From the NCBI GenBank assembly GCA_026399015.1, contig JAPLRS010000034.1:35757-99756 (forward strand): 64,000 nt of DNA. The letters are read 5' to 3'. A program made the position numbers and the translations under genes. Under the pieces are notes generated by a model. The model searched no databases. It saw nothing but the letters and a program-made list of their open reading frames with translations, and was not told the origin of the DNA. Positions 45,290 through 56,044 of the stretch are shown here, one piece after another. Every line of letters begins with the position of its first letter. Within the stretch, counting starts at the first letter, position 1. The stretch comes from Methylococcales bacterium (GTDB lineage: Bacteria; Pseudomonadota; Gammaproteobacteria; Methylococcales; Methylomonadaceae).

Positions 45290-45727
45290 ATGACTTTCAA
45301 GATATTTTTTTACATGCTTTTTATGACACTAAGCGGTGCAAATCAAGCCGATACGCTAAGTAAAAAACTGTTACCACCCTGTCAAGAAATACCCAATTGC
45401 CTAAGCAGCGAAACCCCAGAAAGCAAACAATATATAGAGCCATTTAAAATTAAAGGTAATTCAGATAAAGCCTGGGCTAGTCTTAAAGACGCCATAAATC
45501 ACCAAAGTCGTTTTAGTATCACGCACGAGAGTGCTGATAATATTCATGCAGAAGCTACTAGTCTAATTTTTAAGTTTGTAGACGACATTGACTTTTGTCT
45601 TGATAAAGAAAACAATGCCATTCATGTTCGGTCTGCATCTCGCACTGGCCATATTGACTTTGGCATCAGTCATAAACGCATTGAAGCATTACGCGTTCAA
45701 TTACAAAAAGCTGATTTAATCGGATAA
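45290..45727 (+). CDS. DUF1499 family exported protein
   Basis: 145 residues. N-terminal signal peptide (IFFYMLFMTLSGANQADT), then the family motif PCQEIPNCLSSETPE and C-terminal VDDIDFCLDKENNAIHVRSASRTGHIDFG. Function of DUF1499 is unknown. It stands 33 bp before the photolyase gene on the same strand and is probably co-transcribed with it. Confidence 0.88.
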   Translation: MTFKIFFYMLFMTLSGANQADTLSKKLLPPCQEIPNCLSSETPESKQYIEPFKIKGNSDKAWASLKDAINHQSRFSITHESADNIHAEATSLIFKFVDDIDFCLDKENNAIHVRSASRTGHIDFGISHKRIEALRVQLQKADLIG

Positions 45728-45760
45728 ACTGCTTTTTTATTACTAATCTAATTATTTTTA

Positions 45761-47143
45761 ATGTCCCTATACGCAAACTCTGTTTTTATCTTTCGTCGTG
45801 ATTTGCGTTTACAAGATAACACAGGACTCAATCAAGCCTTAAAACAATCTGCTCAGGTGTTGCCGTGTTTTATCTTTGACCCTAGACAGATTGAGCCACA
45901 TCCCTATCAAAGTAAACCGGGCTTAAAGTTTATGTTGGAATCGATCAAAGATCTTCAACAAGACTTGCTTAAAATCAATGCCGAATTAGGTTTCTATAAT
46001 GAATTACCTGAAACTGTTTTAAAGCAACTCATTAAAGACCATGCGATAGAAGCCGTATTCATTAATCGAGATTACACACCTTTTAGCCGTCAACGCGATT
46101 ATCAGTTGGGTTTAATATGTAATGAGCTAGGGCTTAAACTACATGTGTGTGCTGATGCCTTATTAACAGAACCAGAACAGGCTGTTAAACAAGATAACTC
46201 CGCTTATAAAGTGTTTACGGCTTTTTATAATAATGCAGTCAGGTTTCCAGTTGCTTTACCAGAAGCGCTATCTAAGACAAACTTTGTTTTACCTAAAACA
46301 GCCTTTAATTTAGACACCCTGAATTATCCTGACACGCATTTAGATAAGACTGCGATACTCGGTGGGCGCCAACAAGCTTTGGATATTTTAAATGATATCG
46401 ATGCACAAGCCGATTACACCAATACCCGAGACTTCCCTAGCCTAAATAGCACCAGCAAATTATCCGCGCACTTAAAGTTTGGTACTTGTTCAGTCAGAGA
46501 AGCTTATTACGCAATTGTTGAGGCTTTGGGTTCAGAACATCCTTTATTACGGCAATTGTACTGGCGTGACTTTTTTACGCATATTGGGTATCACTTTCCC
46601 AAAGTATTTGGCCATGCGTTTATTGATAAATTTGACGCCTTGCAATGGCAAAATAATGTTGAGCATTTTAAGGCGTGGGCAGAAGGCAGAACCGGCTTTC
46701 CTATTGTGGATGCGGGGATGCGAGAACTAAATCAAACCGGCTTTATGCATAACCGTGTGCGTATGATAGTCGCGTCTTTTTTAGTTAAAGATTTGCACAT
46801 TAGTTGGCGTTGGGGCGAACGGTATTTTGCGCAACATTTAGTCGATTACGATCCCTGTGTTAATAACGGTAATTGGCAGTGGGCCGCCTCAACAGGTTGC
46901 GATGCTCAGCCTTACTTTAGAATATTTAACCCTTGGTTACAGCAACAAAAGTTTGATGCTAACTGCCAATATATTTACCACTGGCTTCCTGAGTTAAAAG
47001 GTTACACGGCTAAAACGATTCATCAATGGGATAAAAAGCACCAAGCCGGCGCTTACCCCGCACCTATGATTGATCATGCCATTGAAAGCCAATGGACTAA
47101 AGCTTGGTTTAAAGAATCTGCTGGTGCTGAGCAACTAGAATAG
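45761..47143 (+). CDS. phrB: Deoxyribodipyrimidine photolyase (class I, photolyase/cryptochrome family)
   Basis: Repairs UV pyrimidine dimers using blue light and FADH-. 460 residues: N-terminal antenna domain (VFIFRRDLRLQDNTGL), then FAD-binding domain with TGFPIVDAGMREL, MHNRVRMIVASFL and NNGNWQWAASTGCDAQPYFR. The WQWAASTG segment is typical of CPD photolyases rather than signalling cryptochromes. Nearest neighbours on the other strand are the LOV and DUF1722 genes, which are frequent photolyase companions. Confidence 0.95.
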   Translation: MSLYANSVFIFRRDLRLQDNTGLNQALKQSAQVLPCFIFDPRQIEPHPYQSKPGLKFMLESIKDLQQDLLKINAELGFYNELPETVLKQLIKDHAIEAVFINRDYTPFSRQRDYQLGLICNELGLKLHVCADALLTEPEQAVKQDNSAYKVFTAFYNNAVRFPVALPEALSKTNFVLPKTAFNLDTLNYPDTHLDKTAILGGRQQALDILNDIDAQADYTNTRDFPSLNSTSKLSAHLKFGTCSVREAYYAIVEALGSEHPLLRQLYWRDFFTHIGYHFPKVFGHAFIDKFDALQWQNNVEHFKAWAEGRTGFPIVDAGMRELNQTGFMHNRVRMIVASFLVKDLHISWRWGERYFAQHLVDYDPCVNNGNWQWAASTGCDAQPYFRIFNPWLQQQKFDANCQYIYHWLPELKGYTAKTIHQWDKKHQAGAYPAPMIDHAIESQWTKAWFKESAGAEQLE

Positions 47144-47190
47144 ATCCCATCACCAGAAGAATATTTAAAACTGCAACACTGAACACCAAG

Positions 47191-47817
47191 TTATATTTTA
47201 GGCTCAAATAATGCCTTATATTGCCGAGCAGATGCCTCAATATCATCTTTATCAAAAAGCCCACCAATAACCGCTAATAAATTAGCACCTGCGTTTAATA
47301 ATTGCCCGGCGTTTTCTGGCAATATGCCACCTATGGCAACAGTAGGAACGGAGATTTTAAGTTTTGCGGCTTGCAGAGTTGTTAATTCAGCGGGAGCTGC
47401 TAAAGGTTTTGAATTAGAAGGGAAAAATCGCCCAAAAGCCACATAAGTAGCCCCTTGCGCTTGCGCCTCTAAAGCACGTTCTACGGAGTTATAACAAGAA
47501 GCACCAATAATGGCTGTGGCACCTAAGCGAGCTCTAGCATGAGCAATTGCGCCATCTTCTTTACCGATATGCACACCATCGGCCCCAACGGCCATAGCTA
47601 AATCCACATCATCATTAATCAATAAAGGTACATTATTCTCGTGGCAAACCTTAACTAATTGGGTGGCCAAAGCAATCGCATCCACTGGATTTTTATCTCG
47701 ATATTGCACAACAACGGCACCACCTTTAATGGCGGCAACCACTTCTTTAATGATGGTATCTGCAGACTTGTTATCAGTTTGCGTAATGGCATACAGCCCT
47801 TGGGCTGGAAACTTCAA
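47191..47817 (-). CDS. thiE: Thiamine phosphate synthase ThiE
   Basis: Joins HMP pyrophosphate and the thiazole phosphate to thiamine phosphate. TIM-barrel of 208 residues with VVQYRDKN, LLINDDVDLAMAVGADGVHIGKED, and VAIGGI near the end. It overlaps thiD by 4 bp. The two genes form a short thiamine operon. Confidence 0.96.
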   Translation of the reverse strand: MKFPAQGLYAITQTDNKSADTIIKEVVAAIKGGAVVVQYRDKNPVDAIALATQLVKVCHENNVPLLINDDVDLAMAVGADGVHIGKEDGAIAHARARLGATAIIGASCYNSVERALEAQAQGATYVAFGRFFPSNSKPLAAPAELTTLQAAKLKISVPTVAIGGILPENAGQLLNAGANLLAVIGGLFDKDDIEASARQYKALFEPKI

Positions 47818-48605
47818 GATTCATCCTCCATCCAAAATAAACGATTGGGAATAAATTGACCATTACCAGGTCTATACGCATCATTTAAAGAATTCCAGGT
47901 ATATTCCTGTGCTTCCATTACCGCCTGAATCGGTTCTAAACCATGGGCCATTAAAGCCGCAATACTGGTCGCTAAGGTACAACCCGAGCCATGATAACTG
48001 TGTGGCAATCTATCCCAAGTATAAGTTTCCCAAATTTGGTTATCATAGAACAGCTGATTACTCACCGCCGGTGTTGATTCGTGCGTACCGGTAATTAAGA
48101 CATACTCACACCCTTGAGCCAACAACTCTAAACCACACTCTTCTAAATCATCTAGCCCTATCAAACGGCGAGCTTCTTCACTATTTGGTGTTAATACCGT
48201 GGTGCAGGGCAATAAGAGCTCAACGATTTCTGTTATTAAATGATCATTAGATAATTCAGTACCACCACCCGCCGCTAAAACAGGATCTAAAATAACCGGA
48301 ATATGCGGATGTGTTTTTAAAATCTCATGAATTGCGTAAACCGTCTCATGATGCCCAATTAAGCCAATCTTAATGGCATTGACGGTTAAATCAGCCAATA
48401 TGGTATTAGCCTGAGAGATGATATTTTCTGGGCTTTGGGGGATTAACTTTTTTACATTGCGGGTATCTTGTTCAGTTAAGGCTGTAATAACACTGGCAGA
48501 ATGGCATTGATGACTCACTAGAGTTTCAATATCGGCTTGAACTCCGGCCCCACCACTAGGATCGTGACCAGAAAATGAAAGTACCACAGGACGGTGTGTA
48601 GACAT
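47814..48605 (-). CDS. thiD: Hydroxymethylpyrimidine/phosphomethylpyrimidine kinase ThiD
   Basis: Phosphorylates HMP twice to give HMP pyrophosphate for ThiE. 263 residues of the ribokinase fold: SFSGHDPSGGAGVQADIET at the N-terminus, DPVLAAGGG, TPNSEEA and the catalytic GSGCTLATSIAAL near the C-terminus. Coupled to thiE. No TPP riboswitch is recognised in the short gap upstream, which is occupied by tRNA-Arg. Confidence 0.96.
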   Translation of the reverse strand: MSTHRPVVLSFSGHDPSGGAGVQADIETLVSHQCHSASVITALTEQDTRNVKKLIPQSPENIISQANTILADLTVNAIKIGLIGHHETVYAIHEILKTHPHIPVILDPVLAAGGGTELSNDHLITEIVELLLPCTTVLTPNSEEARRLIGLDDLEECGLELLAQGCEYVLITGTHESTPAVSNQLFYDNQIWETYTWDRLPHSYHGSGCTLATSIAALMAHGLEPIQAVMEAQEYTWNSLNDAYRPGNGQFIPNRLFWMEDES

Positions 48606-48639
48606 AAAATATCCAAATCTAATTTTATCTACTTTCTAA

Positions 48640-48716
48640 TGGTGCCCCGAAGACGATTCGAACGTCCGACCTGCCCCTTAGGAGGGGGCCACTCTATCCA
48701 ACTGAGCTACCGGGGC
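48640..48716 (-). tRNA. tRNA-Arg (anticodon CCT)
   Basis: 77 nt including an encoded CCA. The acceptor stem is GCCCCGG paired with TCGGGGC, the D-arm reads GCTCAGTTGGATAGAGT, the anticodon stem is GCCCC/GGGGC with loop CTCCTAA (anticodon CCT, reading AGG), and the T-loop TTCGAAT closes a 5-bp stem. It lies between parC and thiD on the same strand. Confidence 0.97.
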
Positions 48717-48801
48717 TTTGAAAGATGATATTTTACCATAATCCAAAATTGTAAGAATTAGCTTTTATATCCACTAACTCTTAACAAACATAGGAGTTTA
48801 A

Positions 48802-51033
48802 TTATTCTAATTCCAACCCATCTACGCGCTGGAAACCTCTTGGGAGATGCAAGCCTCTTTTAGCTCTAGCACTTGAGTAATGGGCAATATCTGCCGATTT
48901 TAAACTTAAAAAGCGCTTACCAGAAATTACTTTTAAATTGCAACCTTCTGGAATAGGTAATGCCGCAACTACTGCATCTGTGCCTGAGCTTAAATCACCT
49001 GCCGGAATTTGTATTAATTTATTGCCTTTACCGCGCGCTAAAGCAGGTAAATCTGCTACGGGGAAAATTAACAATCGACCTTGTAAGGTAACGACCGCTA
49101 ATAAATCAGATTCACTTTGCACCCATTCTGGCTTTAACACCTGCGCACCATCGGGTAGCGTAATCAATAATTTGCCGGCTTTATTTTTACTAGCCAACTC
49201 TTTTAGCTGAACTCTAAAACCATAGCCATAATGACTGGCTAATACATACCAATCATCTGGATTACCGGTTATTAAATGACTAAATAAAGCACCAGCCGGC
49301 GGATTAAATCGTCCAGTTAAGGGCTCACCTTGGGTTCTTGCAGACGGCAAATCATGGCTAGAAGTACTATAAGCCCGACCTGTGGTATCTAATAAATATA
49401 TAGGCTGTGTAGATCGGCCTTTAACAGCACTTAAATAACTATCACCCGAACGGTAGTTTAAGCTTTCGACATCTATATCATGACCCTTAGCCGCTCTTAT
49501 CCAACCCTTTTGAGACAAAATAATCGTTAAGGGTTCATTGCTAATTAACGAGGTTGTTTCTAAGGCAACAGCCGCAACTCTTGAGACTATGGGTGAGCGA
49601 CGCTCATCACCATATTGCTCGGCATCTCGTTCAATTTCTTTTCTTATTAAACGATTAAGTAGTAATTTTGAACCTAAGGTTTTTTCTAATGCAGCACGTT
49701 CTTTTTCTAAGGCATCTTGTTCGCCGCGGATTTTCATTTCCTCAAGCTTAGCAAGATGTCTTAACTTTAATTCTAAAATCGCCTCGGCTTGTATATCCGT
49801 TAATGCAAAGCGTTCCATTAAGACGGGCTTAGGATATTCTTCGGTACGAATAATCGCTATCACTTCATCTATGTTTAGATAGGCAATTAATAATCCATCT
49901 AAGATGTGTAATCTAGCAATAACCTTATCTAAGCGATACTGCAAACGCCTACGCACAGTTTCGGTTCTAAACGCCAACCATTCAACTAAGATTTCTCTAA
50001 GACCTTTTACTTTTGGCTTGCCATCTAAACCTATCATGTTTAAGTTAACACGATAGCTTTTCTCAAGATCAGTTGTGGTAAATAGATGCGACATAACCGC
50101 ATCAACATCTGTGCGTTTAGACTTTGGAATAATTAATAATCGAGTTGGATTTTCATGATCAGATTCATCCCTTAAATCTTCAATCATAGGAAGTTTTTTT
50201 GCCAACATTTGCGCGGCAATTTGTTCTAATAATTTAGCCCCAGAGACTTGATGAGGCAAAGCGGTGATAATAATCACTCCGTCTTCTTCCTCATATATAG
50301 CTCGCATCTTTATAGAACCACCCCCTGTCATATACATTTTTTGTATATCTTCGGCTGAAGTAATAATTTCAGCTTCTGTCGGGTAATCAGGGCCTTTTAT
50401 ATGGGTGAACAAAGTTTCGACTGGGCAATCAGGCTCATCTAACAATTGAATACAAGCGGCGGCAACTTCTCTAAGATTATGCGGGGGTATATCTGTGGCC
50501 ATACCAACAGCAATACCCATGGTACCGTTTAGTAAAATATTGGGTAACCGAGCAGGTAATAATATAGGCTCTTTTAAAGTCGCGTCAAAGTTATCAGCCC
50601 ATTCAACTGTACCTTGGCCCAATTCACTTAATAAGGTATTGGCGTAACCTGTTAAACGGGATTCGGTATATCGCATAGCCGCGAAAGACTTAGGATCATC
50701 AGGAGATCCCCAGTTACCTTGTCCGTCTACTAATGGATAGCGATAGGAAAAACTTTGCGCCATTAAAACCATCGCTTCGTAACAGGCAGAATCGCCATGG
50801 GGGTGATACTTACCCAATACGTCACCGACAGTACGTGCTGATTTTTTATATTTAGCGAGAGCCGTCAACCCCAGTTCTGACATGGCGTAGACAATTCGGC
50901 GTTGAACGGGTTTTAAGCCATCTGCGATATTGGGCAGAGCTCGATCAAGAATAACGTACATGGAATAATCCAAGTACGCTTTCTCAGCAAAATCCTTTAA
51001 AGGTAATTGTTCAAAATTTTCTTGCAGACCCAT
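48802..51033 (-). CDS. parC: DNA topoisomerase IV subunit A
   Basis: Decatenates daughter chromosomes with ParE. 743 residues; catalytic Tyr122 in [10 protein letters not shown], quinolone-determining segment [15 protein letters not shown] with the susceptible Ser82 and Glu86, and a C-terminal beta-pinwheel shorter than in GyrA with no GyrA box, which favours ParC. It starts directly after the thioesterase stop. parE is not nearby. Confidence 0.95.
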   Translation of the reverse strand: MGLQENFEQLPLKDFAEKAYLDYSMYVILDRALPNIADGLKPVQRRIVYAMSELGLTALAKYKKSARTVGDVLGKYHPHGDSACYEAMVLMAQSFSYRYPLVDGQGNWGSPDDPKSFAAMRYTESRLTGYANTLLSELGQGTVEWADNFDATLKEPILLPARLPNILLNGTMGIAVGMATDIPPHNLREVAAACIQLLDEPDCPVETLFTHIKGPDYPTEAEIITSAEDIQKMYMTGGGSIKMRAIYEEEDGVIIITALPHQVSGAKLLEQIAAQMLAKKLPMIEDLRDESDHENPTRLLIIPKSKRTDVDAVMSHLFTTTDLEKSYRVNLNMIGLDGKPKVKGLREILVEWLAFRTETVRRRLQYRLDKVIARLHILDGLLIAYLNIDEVIAIIRTEEYPKPVLMERFALTDIQAEAILELKLRHLAKLEEMKIRGEQDALEKERAALEKTLGSKLLLNRLIRKEIERDAEQYGDERRSPIVSRVAAVALETTSLISNEPLTIILSQKGWIRAAKGHDIDVESLNYRSGDSYLSAVKGRSTQPIYLLDTTGRAYSTSSHDLPSARTQGEPLTGRFNPPAGALFSHLITGNPDDWYVLASHYGYGFRVQLKELASKNKAGKLLITLPDGAQVLKPEWVQSESDLLAVVTLQGRLLIFPVADLPALARGKGNKLIQIPAGDLSSGTDAVVAALPIPEGCNLKVISGKRFLSLKSADIAHYSSARAKRGLHLPRGFQRVDGLELE

Positions 51034-51531
51034 TTAAAACTCTTCCTCTGATAACTCCACATAGAGAGCACGACTTCTTTCTAAACTTTCTTGGCGCATT
51101 TTTCTACGCATTTCAGCCGCCGCATAATGTTTCTTTTCTGCTTCAGTTTCTAAAATTAAACGCGGTACTTCAAATGATTTACCTTCTTCATCAATTGCTA
51201 CCATAGTAAAAAAACATGACGTAGTATGCCGTTTTTCGTGGGTTCTTAAATGTTCTGCAACTACTTTGACGCCTACTTCCATTGACGATCGACCGACATG
51301 ATTAACTCGCGCAAAAAATGTAACTAACTCCCCAACATTGACCTGTTGTTTAAAAAACACCTGATCTAATGCCGCTGTCACTACATAACTTTTACAGTAT
51401 TTAGCGGCGCAAGCATAAGCCACCTGATCAAGCAACTTTAGTAACGAGCCACCATGGACATTACCCGAAAAATTCGCCATGTCTGGGGTCATTAAGACGG
51501 TCATGGTTAATGTTTTTTCTTGTTTAGGCAT
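51034..51531 (-). CDS. Acyl-CoA thioesterase, hotdog fold (YciA-like)
   Basis: 165 residues from ATG 51531; the longer frame adds 11 residues without a ribosome binding site. Hotdog core with NFSGNVHGGSLLKLLDQVAY and YVVTAALDQVFFKQQVNVGE, typical of cytosolic acyl-CoA thioesterases that release free acids from CoA. A charged C-terminal helix (EAEKKHYAAAEMRRKMRQ) follows. Probably co-transcribed with parC. Confidence 0.92.
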   Translation of the reverse strand: MPKQEKTLTMTVLMTPDMANFSGNVHGGSLLKLLDQVAYACAAKYCKSYVVTAALDQVFFKQQVNVGELVTFFARVNHVGRSSMEVGVKVVAEHLRTHEKRHTTSCFFTMVAIDEEGKSFEVPRLILETEAEKKHYAAAEMRRKMRQESLERSRALYVELSEEEF

Positions 51532-51584
51532 ATTAATAAGAGAAAGTTTGAATAATATCAGCAAATAAAAGAATTTTTACACAT

Positions 51585-51613
51585 AAAAAAAGGCAGCTAT
51601 AGCTGCCTTTTTT
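51585..51613. terminator. Bidirectional terminator after rplS
   Basis: GGCAGCTA (51592-51599) and TAGCTGCC (51600-51607) form a perfect palindrome flanked by A7 and T7. It ends the rpsP-rimM-trmD-rplS transcript on the minus strand. Confidence 0.85.
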
Positions 51614-51634
51614 AGTATACCAATAATCTGCAGA

Positions 51635-51976
51635 TTAAAGTTTTTCTTTAATACGAGCAGCTTTACCAGTTAAGTCACGTAAGTAATACAACTTAGCACG
51701 ACGAACATCACCACGACGTTTTACTGTAATTTCGCTTATTAATGGACTGTGTGTTTGAAATACACGCTCAACACCTGTGCCATGAGAAATTTTTCTTACA
51801 GTAAAAGCAGAGTTTAATCCACGATTACGTTTAGCAATCACTACGCCTTCAAAAGCCTGGATTCTTTCGCGCTCACCTTCTTTAACTTTAACTTGAACAA
51901 CTACAGTGTCACCTGGATTAAATTCAGGAATTTCTTTTAATTGTTCTTTTTCCAGTACATCAATAATATTGCTCAT
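51635..51976 (-). CDS. rplS: 50S ribosomal protein L19
   Basis: 113 residues from ATG 51976; the codon before it is GTG and would add one residue. The L19 pattern is clear: [49 protein letters not shown]. Last gene of the rpsP operon, 8 bp after trmD. Confidence 0.98.
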   Translation of the reverse strand: MSNIIDVLEKEQLKEIPEFNPGDTVVVQVKVKEGERERIQAFEGVVIAKRNRGLNSAFTVRKISHGTGVERVFQTHSPLISEITVKRRGDVRRAKLYYLRDLTGKAARIKEKL

Positions 51977-51984
51977 CACACACC

Positions 51985-52725
51985 CTATTCAACTTCATTT
52001 TTAAATTGTCGCAGGAGATTGCTCTGCTCTGCACTTAAATTCTTATTTTCTAACAAATCTGGTCGTCTTTGCCAAGTTCTACCTAAGGCCTGTTTCATAC
52101 GCCAAATACCAATTTCAGCATGATTACCACTTAACAAAACATCAGGAACCAAACGTCCTTCAAGTTCTTCTGGTCTTGTAAAATGCGGATAATCTAACAG
52201 ACCGTTCATGTGAGAATCTTGCTGAGCCGACTCTTCATGTCCTAGCACACCCGGTAATAATCGGGTGATTGCGTCTATTACTATTAGTGCGGCTAACTCG
52301 CCACCACTAATAACATAATCTCCAATCGACCATTCATCATCACAGTCCATGTTGACGAAGCGTTCATCTACTCCCTCATAACGACCTGCAACTAAAATTA
52401 GTTGCGATACATCACATGCATCCGACAATAAAGCTTGGGTAATTGGCTTTCCTTGTGGACTTAAATAAACAACTTTAGAGCTTTTATTTCCAGTTTTTTT
52501 TGCCTGATCAACTGCATCATGCAAAGGTTGGTACTTCATAACCATTCCTGGTCCGCCACCATAAGGACGATCATCAACCGTTTTATGTTTATCGTGAGTA
52601 TAATCGCGAGGATTCCATGTCGACAAACTAACTATTTCACGTTCAATGGCTCTGCCTGTTACTCCGTAACTAGCAGCATCTTTTATCATCTCTGGAAATA
52701 AAGTAATTACATCAAAACGCATCAC
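51985..52725 (-). CDS. trmD: tRNA (guanine-N1)-methyltransferase TrmD
   Basis: Methylates G37 of tRNAs to prevent frameshifting. 246 residues with the trefoil-knot SPOUT motifs [22 protein letters not shown] and [16 protein letters not shown]. Between rimM (5 bp) and rplS, the standard order. Confidence 0.98.
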   Translation of the reverse strand: MMRFDVITLFPEMIKDAASYGVTGRAIEREIVSLSTWNPRDYTHDKHKTVDDRPYGGGPGMVMKYQPLHDAVDQAKKTGNKSSKVVYLSPQGKPITQALLSDACDVSQLILVAGRYEGVDERFVNMDCDDEWSIGDYVISGGELAALIVIDAITRLLPGVLGHEESAQQDSHMNGLLDYPHFTRPEELEGRLVPDVLLSGNHAEIGIWRMKQALGRTWQRRPDLLENKNLSAEQSNLLRQFKNEVE

Positions 52726-52730
52726 TGTAT

Positions 52731-53237
52731 TTAAAAATCAGGATCCCAATCAACAACCATAGTACCCAGAGCTAAATCTATATCAAGAATTGTTTCGCCT
52801 TGCAAAAACGGTATAACATGTTCTCGCTCACCTTTAACAATCACAACGTCATTTGCCCCAGTTTCCAACAAACTGTCGATGATTCCTAACTCAACACCTA
52901 AATCAGTTTTAACCGCTAAACCGATTAAGTCAGACCAATAATATTCACCTTTGGCTGCTTTGGGTAATTGTTCCGCTTTGATAAAAATCTCCCACCCCAT
53001 AAGGTTTGCGGCTTGATCTCTATCCGTAACACCTTCAAGTTGAGCTACTAAGAACTTTCCTTGAAGATTACCATCGATAACTTTTAAAAGCTTATTTTCA
53101 GTGCCTTTCTTAAGCAACCACGGAGAATACTTTAAGATATTCTCTCTGGCTTCGGTATAGGAAAATACTTTTACCCAACCTTTAATGCCAAAAACGCCAG
53201 AAATTTTTCCAACGCTTATTTCAGTTGCTTTGCTCAA
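52731..53237 (-). CDS. rimM: Ribosome maturation factor RimM
   Basis: Assists 30S head assembly by binding S19. 168 residues: N-terminal RimM domain ([20 protein letters not shown]) and C-terminal PRC-barrel ([36 protein letters not shown]). It lies 3 bp after rpsP. Confidence 0.97.
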   Translation of the reverse strand: MSKATEISVGKISGVFGIKGWVKVFSYTEARENILKYSPWLLKKGTENKLLKVIDGNLQGKFLVAQLEGVTDRDQAANLMGWEIFIKAEQLPKAAKGEYYWSDLIGLAVKTDLGVELGIIDSLLETGANDVVIVKGEREHVIPFLQGETILDIDLALGTMVVDWDPDF

Positions 53238-53240
53238 TCT

Positions 53241-53492
53241 TTATGCTGCTGCTTTAATAGCGTCTTTAATCAATTTTGCTACGCGATCAGACGGTTGCGC
53301 ACCGTTAGATTTCCAGTATTCAACACGTTCGCTGTCTAAACGCAATCTTTCTTCATTGCCACGAGCTAAAGGATTAAAAAACCCAATGCGTTCAATATAA
53401 CGGCCGTCTCGACCGCTTCTGCTATCAGTTACAACAACGTGATAAAAAGGGCGATTTTTAGCGCCGCCTCTTGAAAGACGAATGGTTACCAT
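53241..53492 (-). CDS. rpsP: 30S ribosomal protein S16
   Basis: 83 residues: [35 protein letters not shown] N-terminus (first part [19 protein letters not shown]) and [18 protein letters not shown]. First gene of rpsP-rimM-trmD-rplS. The 127-bp gap from ffh probably holds the operon promoter. Confidence 0.98.
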   Translation of the reverse strand: MVTIRLSRGGAKNRPFYHVVVTDSRSGRDGRYIERIGFFNPLARGNEERLRLDSERVEYWKSNGAQPSDRVAKLIKDAIKAAA

Positions 53493-53619
53493 CTATTTTC
53501 CTCAAAAACATTTAATCAAAAATTTAATCCGCCATTTTACGCGATTTTTAATATATGTGAAGAATAAATTGTAAATAATCAACTCTTAACACATTTTAGC
53601 TATTAAAATCGCGGTAAAA

Positions 53620-54975
53620 TTACCTTCTCATACCACGCACATTGCTTTTAATTCCGCGCATCATATTTGTCATATTACCGGATTTAAATTTCTTCATCAT
53701 TTTTTGCATCATCAAGAACTGTTTCAAAATACGATTAACATCTTGTAATTCTTGACCACTTCCTGCAGCAATACGTTTTTTACGGTTACCTTTAATTAAA
53801 TCAGGATAACGTCTTTCTTGCATAGTCATTGAATTGATAACGGCAATTTGGCGAGCCAACATTTTGTCGTTAACTTTATCTTTCATTTCTTGCGGAATTG
53901 AATTGATACCCGGCAATTTATCCAGCATTGAGCCTACTCCACCCATACTTTGCATTTGCTGTAATTGCTCACGGAAATCTTCTAAATCAAAAGATTTTCC
54001 TTTCTGAATTTTACGGGCTAATTTTTCGGCTTTTTCTTTATCGACTTTTTGCTCAATCTCTTCGATAAGACTGAGCATATCACCCATACCTAAAATACGA
54101 GAAGCAAGACGATCTGGGTAAAAAGGCTCTAGGGCATTAGTTTTTTCACCAACCCCAATAAATTTAATCGGTTTACCCGTTATATGACGAATAGATAAAG
54201 CCGCACCGCCTCGTGCATCGCCATCGGCTTTAGTTAAGATGACACCCGTTAAAGGTAATGCGTCATTAAAAGCTTTTGCCGTAATTGCTGCATCTTGACC
54301 TGTCATTGAGTCAACAACAAACAAGGTTTCAACAGGATTAATTGCCGCATGCAGAGCTTTAATTTCACCCATCATTTCATCATCAACATGCAAACGACCT
54401 GCAGTATCGATAATGATAACGTCTAAGAATTTTCTTTTTGCTGCTTCAATTGCATTTTTTGCAATATCAACGGGTTGCTGAGATAAATCACTCTCAAAGA
54501 AATCAAGCTTTAATTCATCAGCCAACATTTGTAGTTGCTTAATAGCGGCTGGTCGATAAACGTCAGCACTCACCACACCTACTTTTTTCTTTTGATTTTC
54601 TTGTAACCAACGACCTAATTTCGCAACGGTAGTTGTTTTACCAGCACCTTGCAAACCAGCCATTAAGATAACCGCGGGAGGCTGTGCATTTAGGTTAAGA
54701 CTTTCATTAGCTTGACCCATTACCTTAACAAGCTCAGACTGAACCAACTTGATCATTGCTTGACCCGGCGTCAAGCTAGTCTGAACTGCTTGCCCTAGAG
54801 CACCTTCTTTAACACGCTCAATAAAATCGGTAACGACTGATAATGATACATCGGCCTCAAGTAGGGCCATACGCACTTCGCGTAGGGTATCTTTTATATT
54901 ATCTTCAGTCAGACGCCCCTGACCCTTTAGTTTTTTAAGCGTACTACTTAATCTATCGGTTAAATTATCAAACAT
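53620..54975 (-). CDS. ffh: Signal recognition particle protein Ffh
   Basis: SRP54 GTPase that binds signal sequences and 4.5S RNA and docks with FtsY. 451 residues with normal N, G and methionine-rich M domains: GLQGAGKTTTVAKLG, DVYRPAAIKQLQ, DTAGRLHVD, TKADGDARGG, then FLMMQKMMKKFKSGNMTNMM. Its FtsY partner in this window is the unusual CtaA-FtsY fusion. Confidence 0.98.
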   Translation of the reverse strand: MFDNLTDRLSSTLKKLKGQGRLTEDNIKDTLREVRMALLEADVSLSVVTDFIERVKEGALGQAVQTSLTPGQAMIKLVQSELVKVMGQANESLNLNAQPPAVILMAGLQGAGKTTTVAKLGRWLQENQKKKVGVVSADVYRPAAIKQLQMLADELKLDFFESDLSQQPVDIAKNAIEAAKRKFLDVIIIDTAGRLHVDDEMMGEIKALHAAINPVETLFVVDSMTGQDAAITAKAFNDALPLTGVILTKADGDARGGAALSIRHITGKPIKFIGVGEKTNALEPFYPDRLASRILGMGDMLSLIEEIEQKVDKEKAEKLARKIQKGKSFDLEDFREQLQQMQSMGGVGSMLDKLPGINSIPQEMKDKVNDKMLARQIAVINSMTMQERRYPDLIKGNRKKRIAAGSGQELQDVNRILKQFLMMQKMMKKFKSGNMTNMMRGIKSNVRGMRR

Positions 54976-55163
54976 ATCGCTGTCTTTATTGTTTAAACTA
55001 AGGAAACTACCCGCCAGTACAAATGCGCTAGGACTATTTAATCTGGTATATTAACATAACAATCTTTAGCTTTGCACTCGTTGCAATGACAGAATAAATT
55101 AACACTGTAGACTTGTGGCTCTTAAATTGGGCAAATTTTTACTGGATACACTCTATATATACA

Positions 55164-55961
55164 ATGATGAACGCGACTGCAATTGCCATACTATCTATAT
55201 GCACCTACCTAAGCAGTGCTTTGCTAATTATTCAACATATCGATCGAAATCGCTTAAAAAAGAGCTCTCTTTATCTAGGATGGATAGGCGCGATTTCTCA
55301 CCTTATCTATATAGGTATCATTTTTCAAAACAATGCAGGCTTTAACTTTAACTTTTTTAGCACTGGCTCTTTGGTTGCGATGATTATCGCTTTACTGCTA
55401 TCAATAGCCACACTCAATAAACCTGTAGAAACATTAGGTGTTGCTATCTTCCCAATTGCAGCTGGTATGTTAGCCCTAGACCTTAAGTTTTCAGAGAACA
55501 CCCAGGTTATTTCTCACTACAATTGGGAAATGAGCACGCATATTTTGACGTCAATTATTGCGTTTAGCCTTTTAAACATAGCCGCTTTACAAGCAATTTT
55601 ATTAGCTGTTCAAGACCAACAATTAAAAAGCCACCCGCCTAAGCGTTTTATCCAATCTCTACCTCCATTACAAACGATGGAATCATTACTATTTCAAATG
55701 CTAACTACAGGCATTATTTTTCTTACTATTTCATTAGCAACTGGATTTTTATTTATAGAAGATTTATTTGCTCAACACTTAGTGCATAAAACTGTTTTGT
55801 CCTTATTAGCTTGGATTATTTTCACAGGATTATTAGTCGGAAGAAGATTATACGGCTGGCGCGGTATGACCGCGATAAAATGGACGTTGATAGGATTTGT
55901 TTTGTTATTACTAGCCTACTTTGGCAGTAAATTGGTGCTTGAACTTATATTGCATAAATAA
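55164..55961 (+). CDS. CcsA/YpjD-like inner membrane protein
   Basis: 265 residues from the ATG at 55164 (a second ATG follows directly); the longer frame has no ribosome binding site. About eight helices of the cytochrome c assembly protein family, with SHYNWEMSTHILTSIIAFS and LFAQHLVHKTVLSLLAWIIF holding the conserved histidines. The full tryptophan-rich heme-handling motif of CcmC is not evident, matching the YpjD branch usually found upstream of ffh in gammaproteobacteria. Role unproven. Confidence 0.88.
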   Translation: MMNATAIAILSICTYLSSALLIIQHIDRNRLKKSSLYLGWIGAISHLIYIGIIFQNNAGFNFNFFSTGSLVAMIIALLLSIATLNKPVETLGVAIFPIAAGMLALDLKFSENTQVISHYNWEMSTHILTSIIAFSLLNIAALQAILLAVQDQQLKSHPPKRFIQSLPPLQTMESLLFQMLTTGIIFLTISLATGFLFIEDLFAQHLVHKTVLSLLAWIIFTGLLVGRRLYGWRGMTAIKWTLIGFVLLLLAYFGSKLVLELILHK

Positions 55962-56044
55962 TCTTAATTATTTATTTTCATTCATCAAGGCCGAGCTAAA
56001 TATACAAAATGTTTGTAACGTCTGATATGAAAACAGAATGAATG

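Noticed and set aside
49538..49882. Ser-rich open frame antisense to parC
   Set aside because: Shadow of parC coding sequence without independent evidence.
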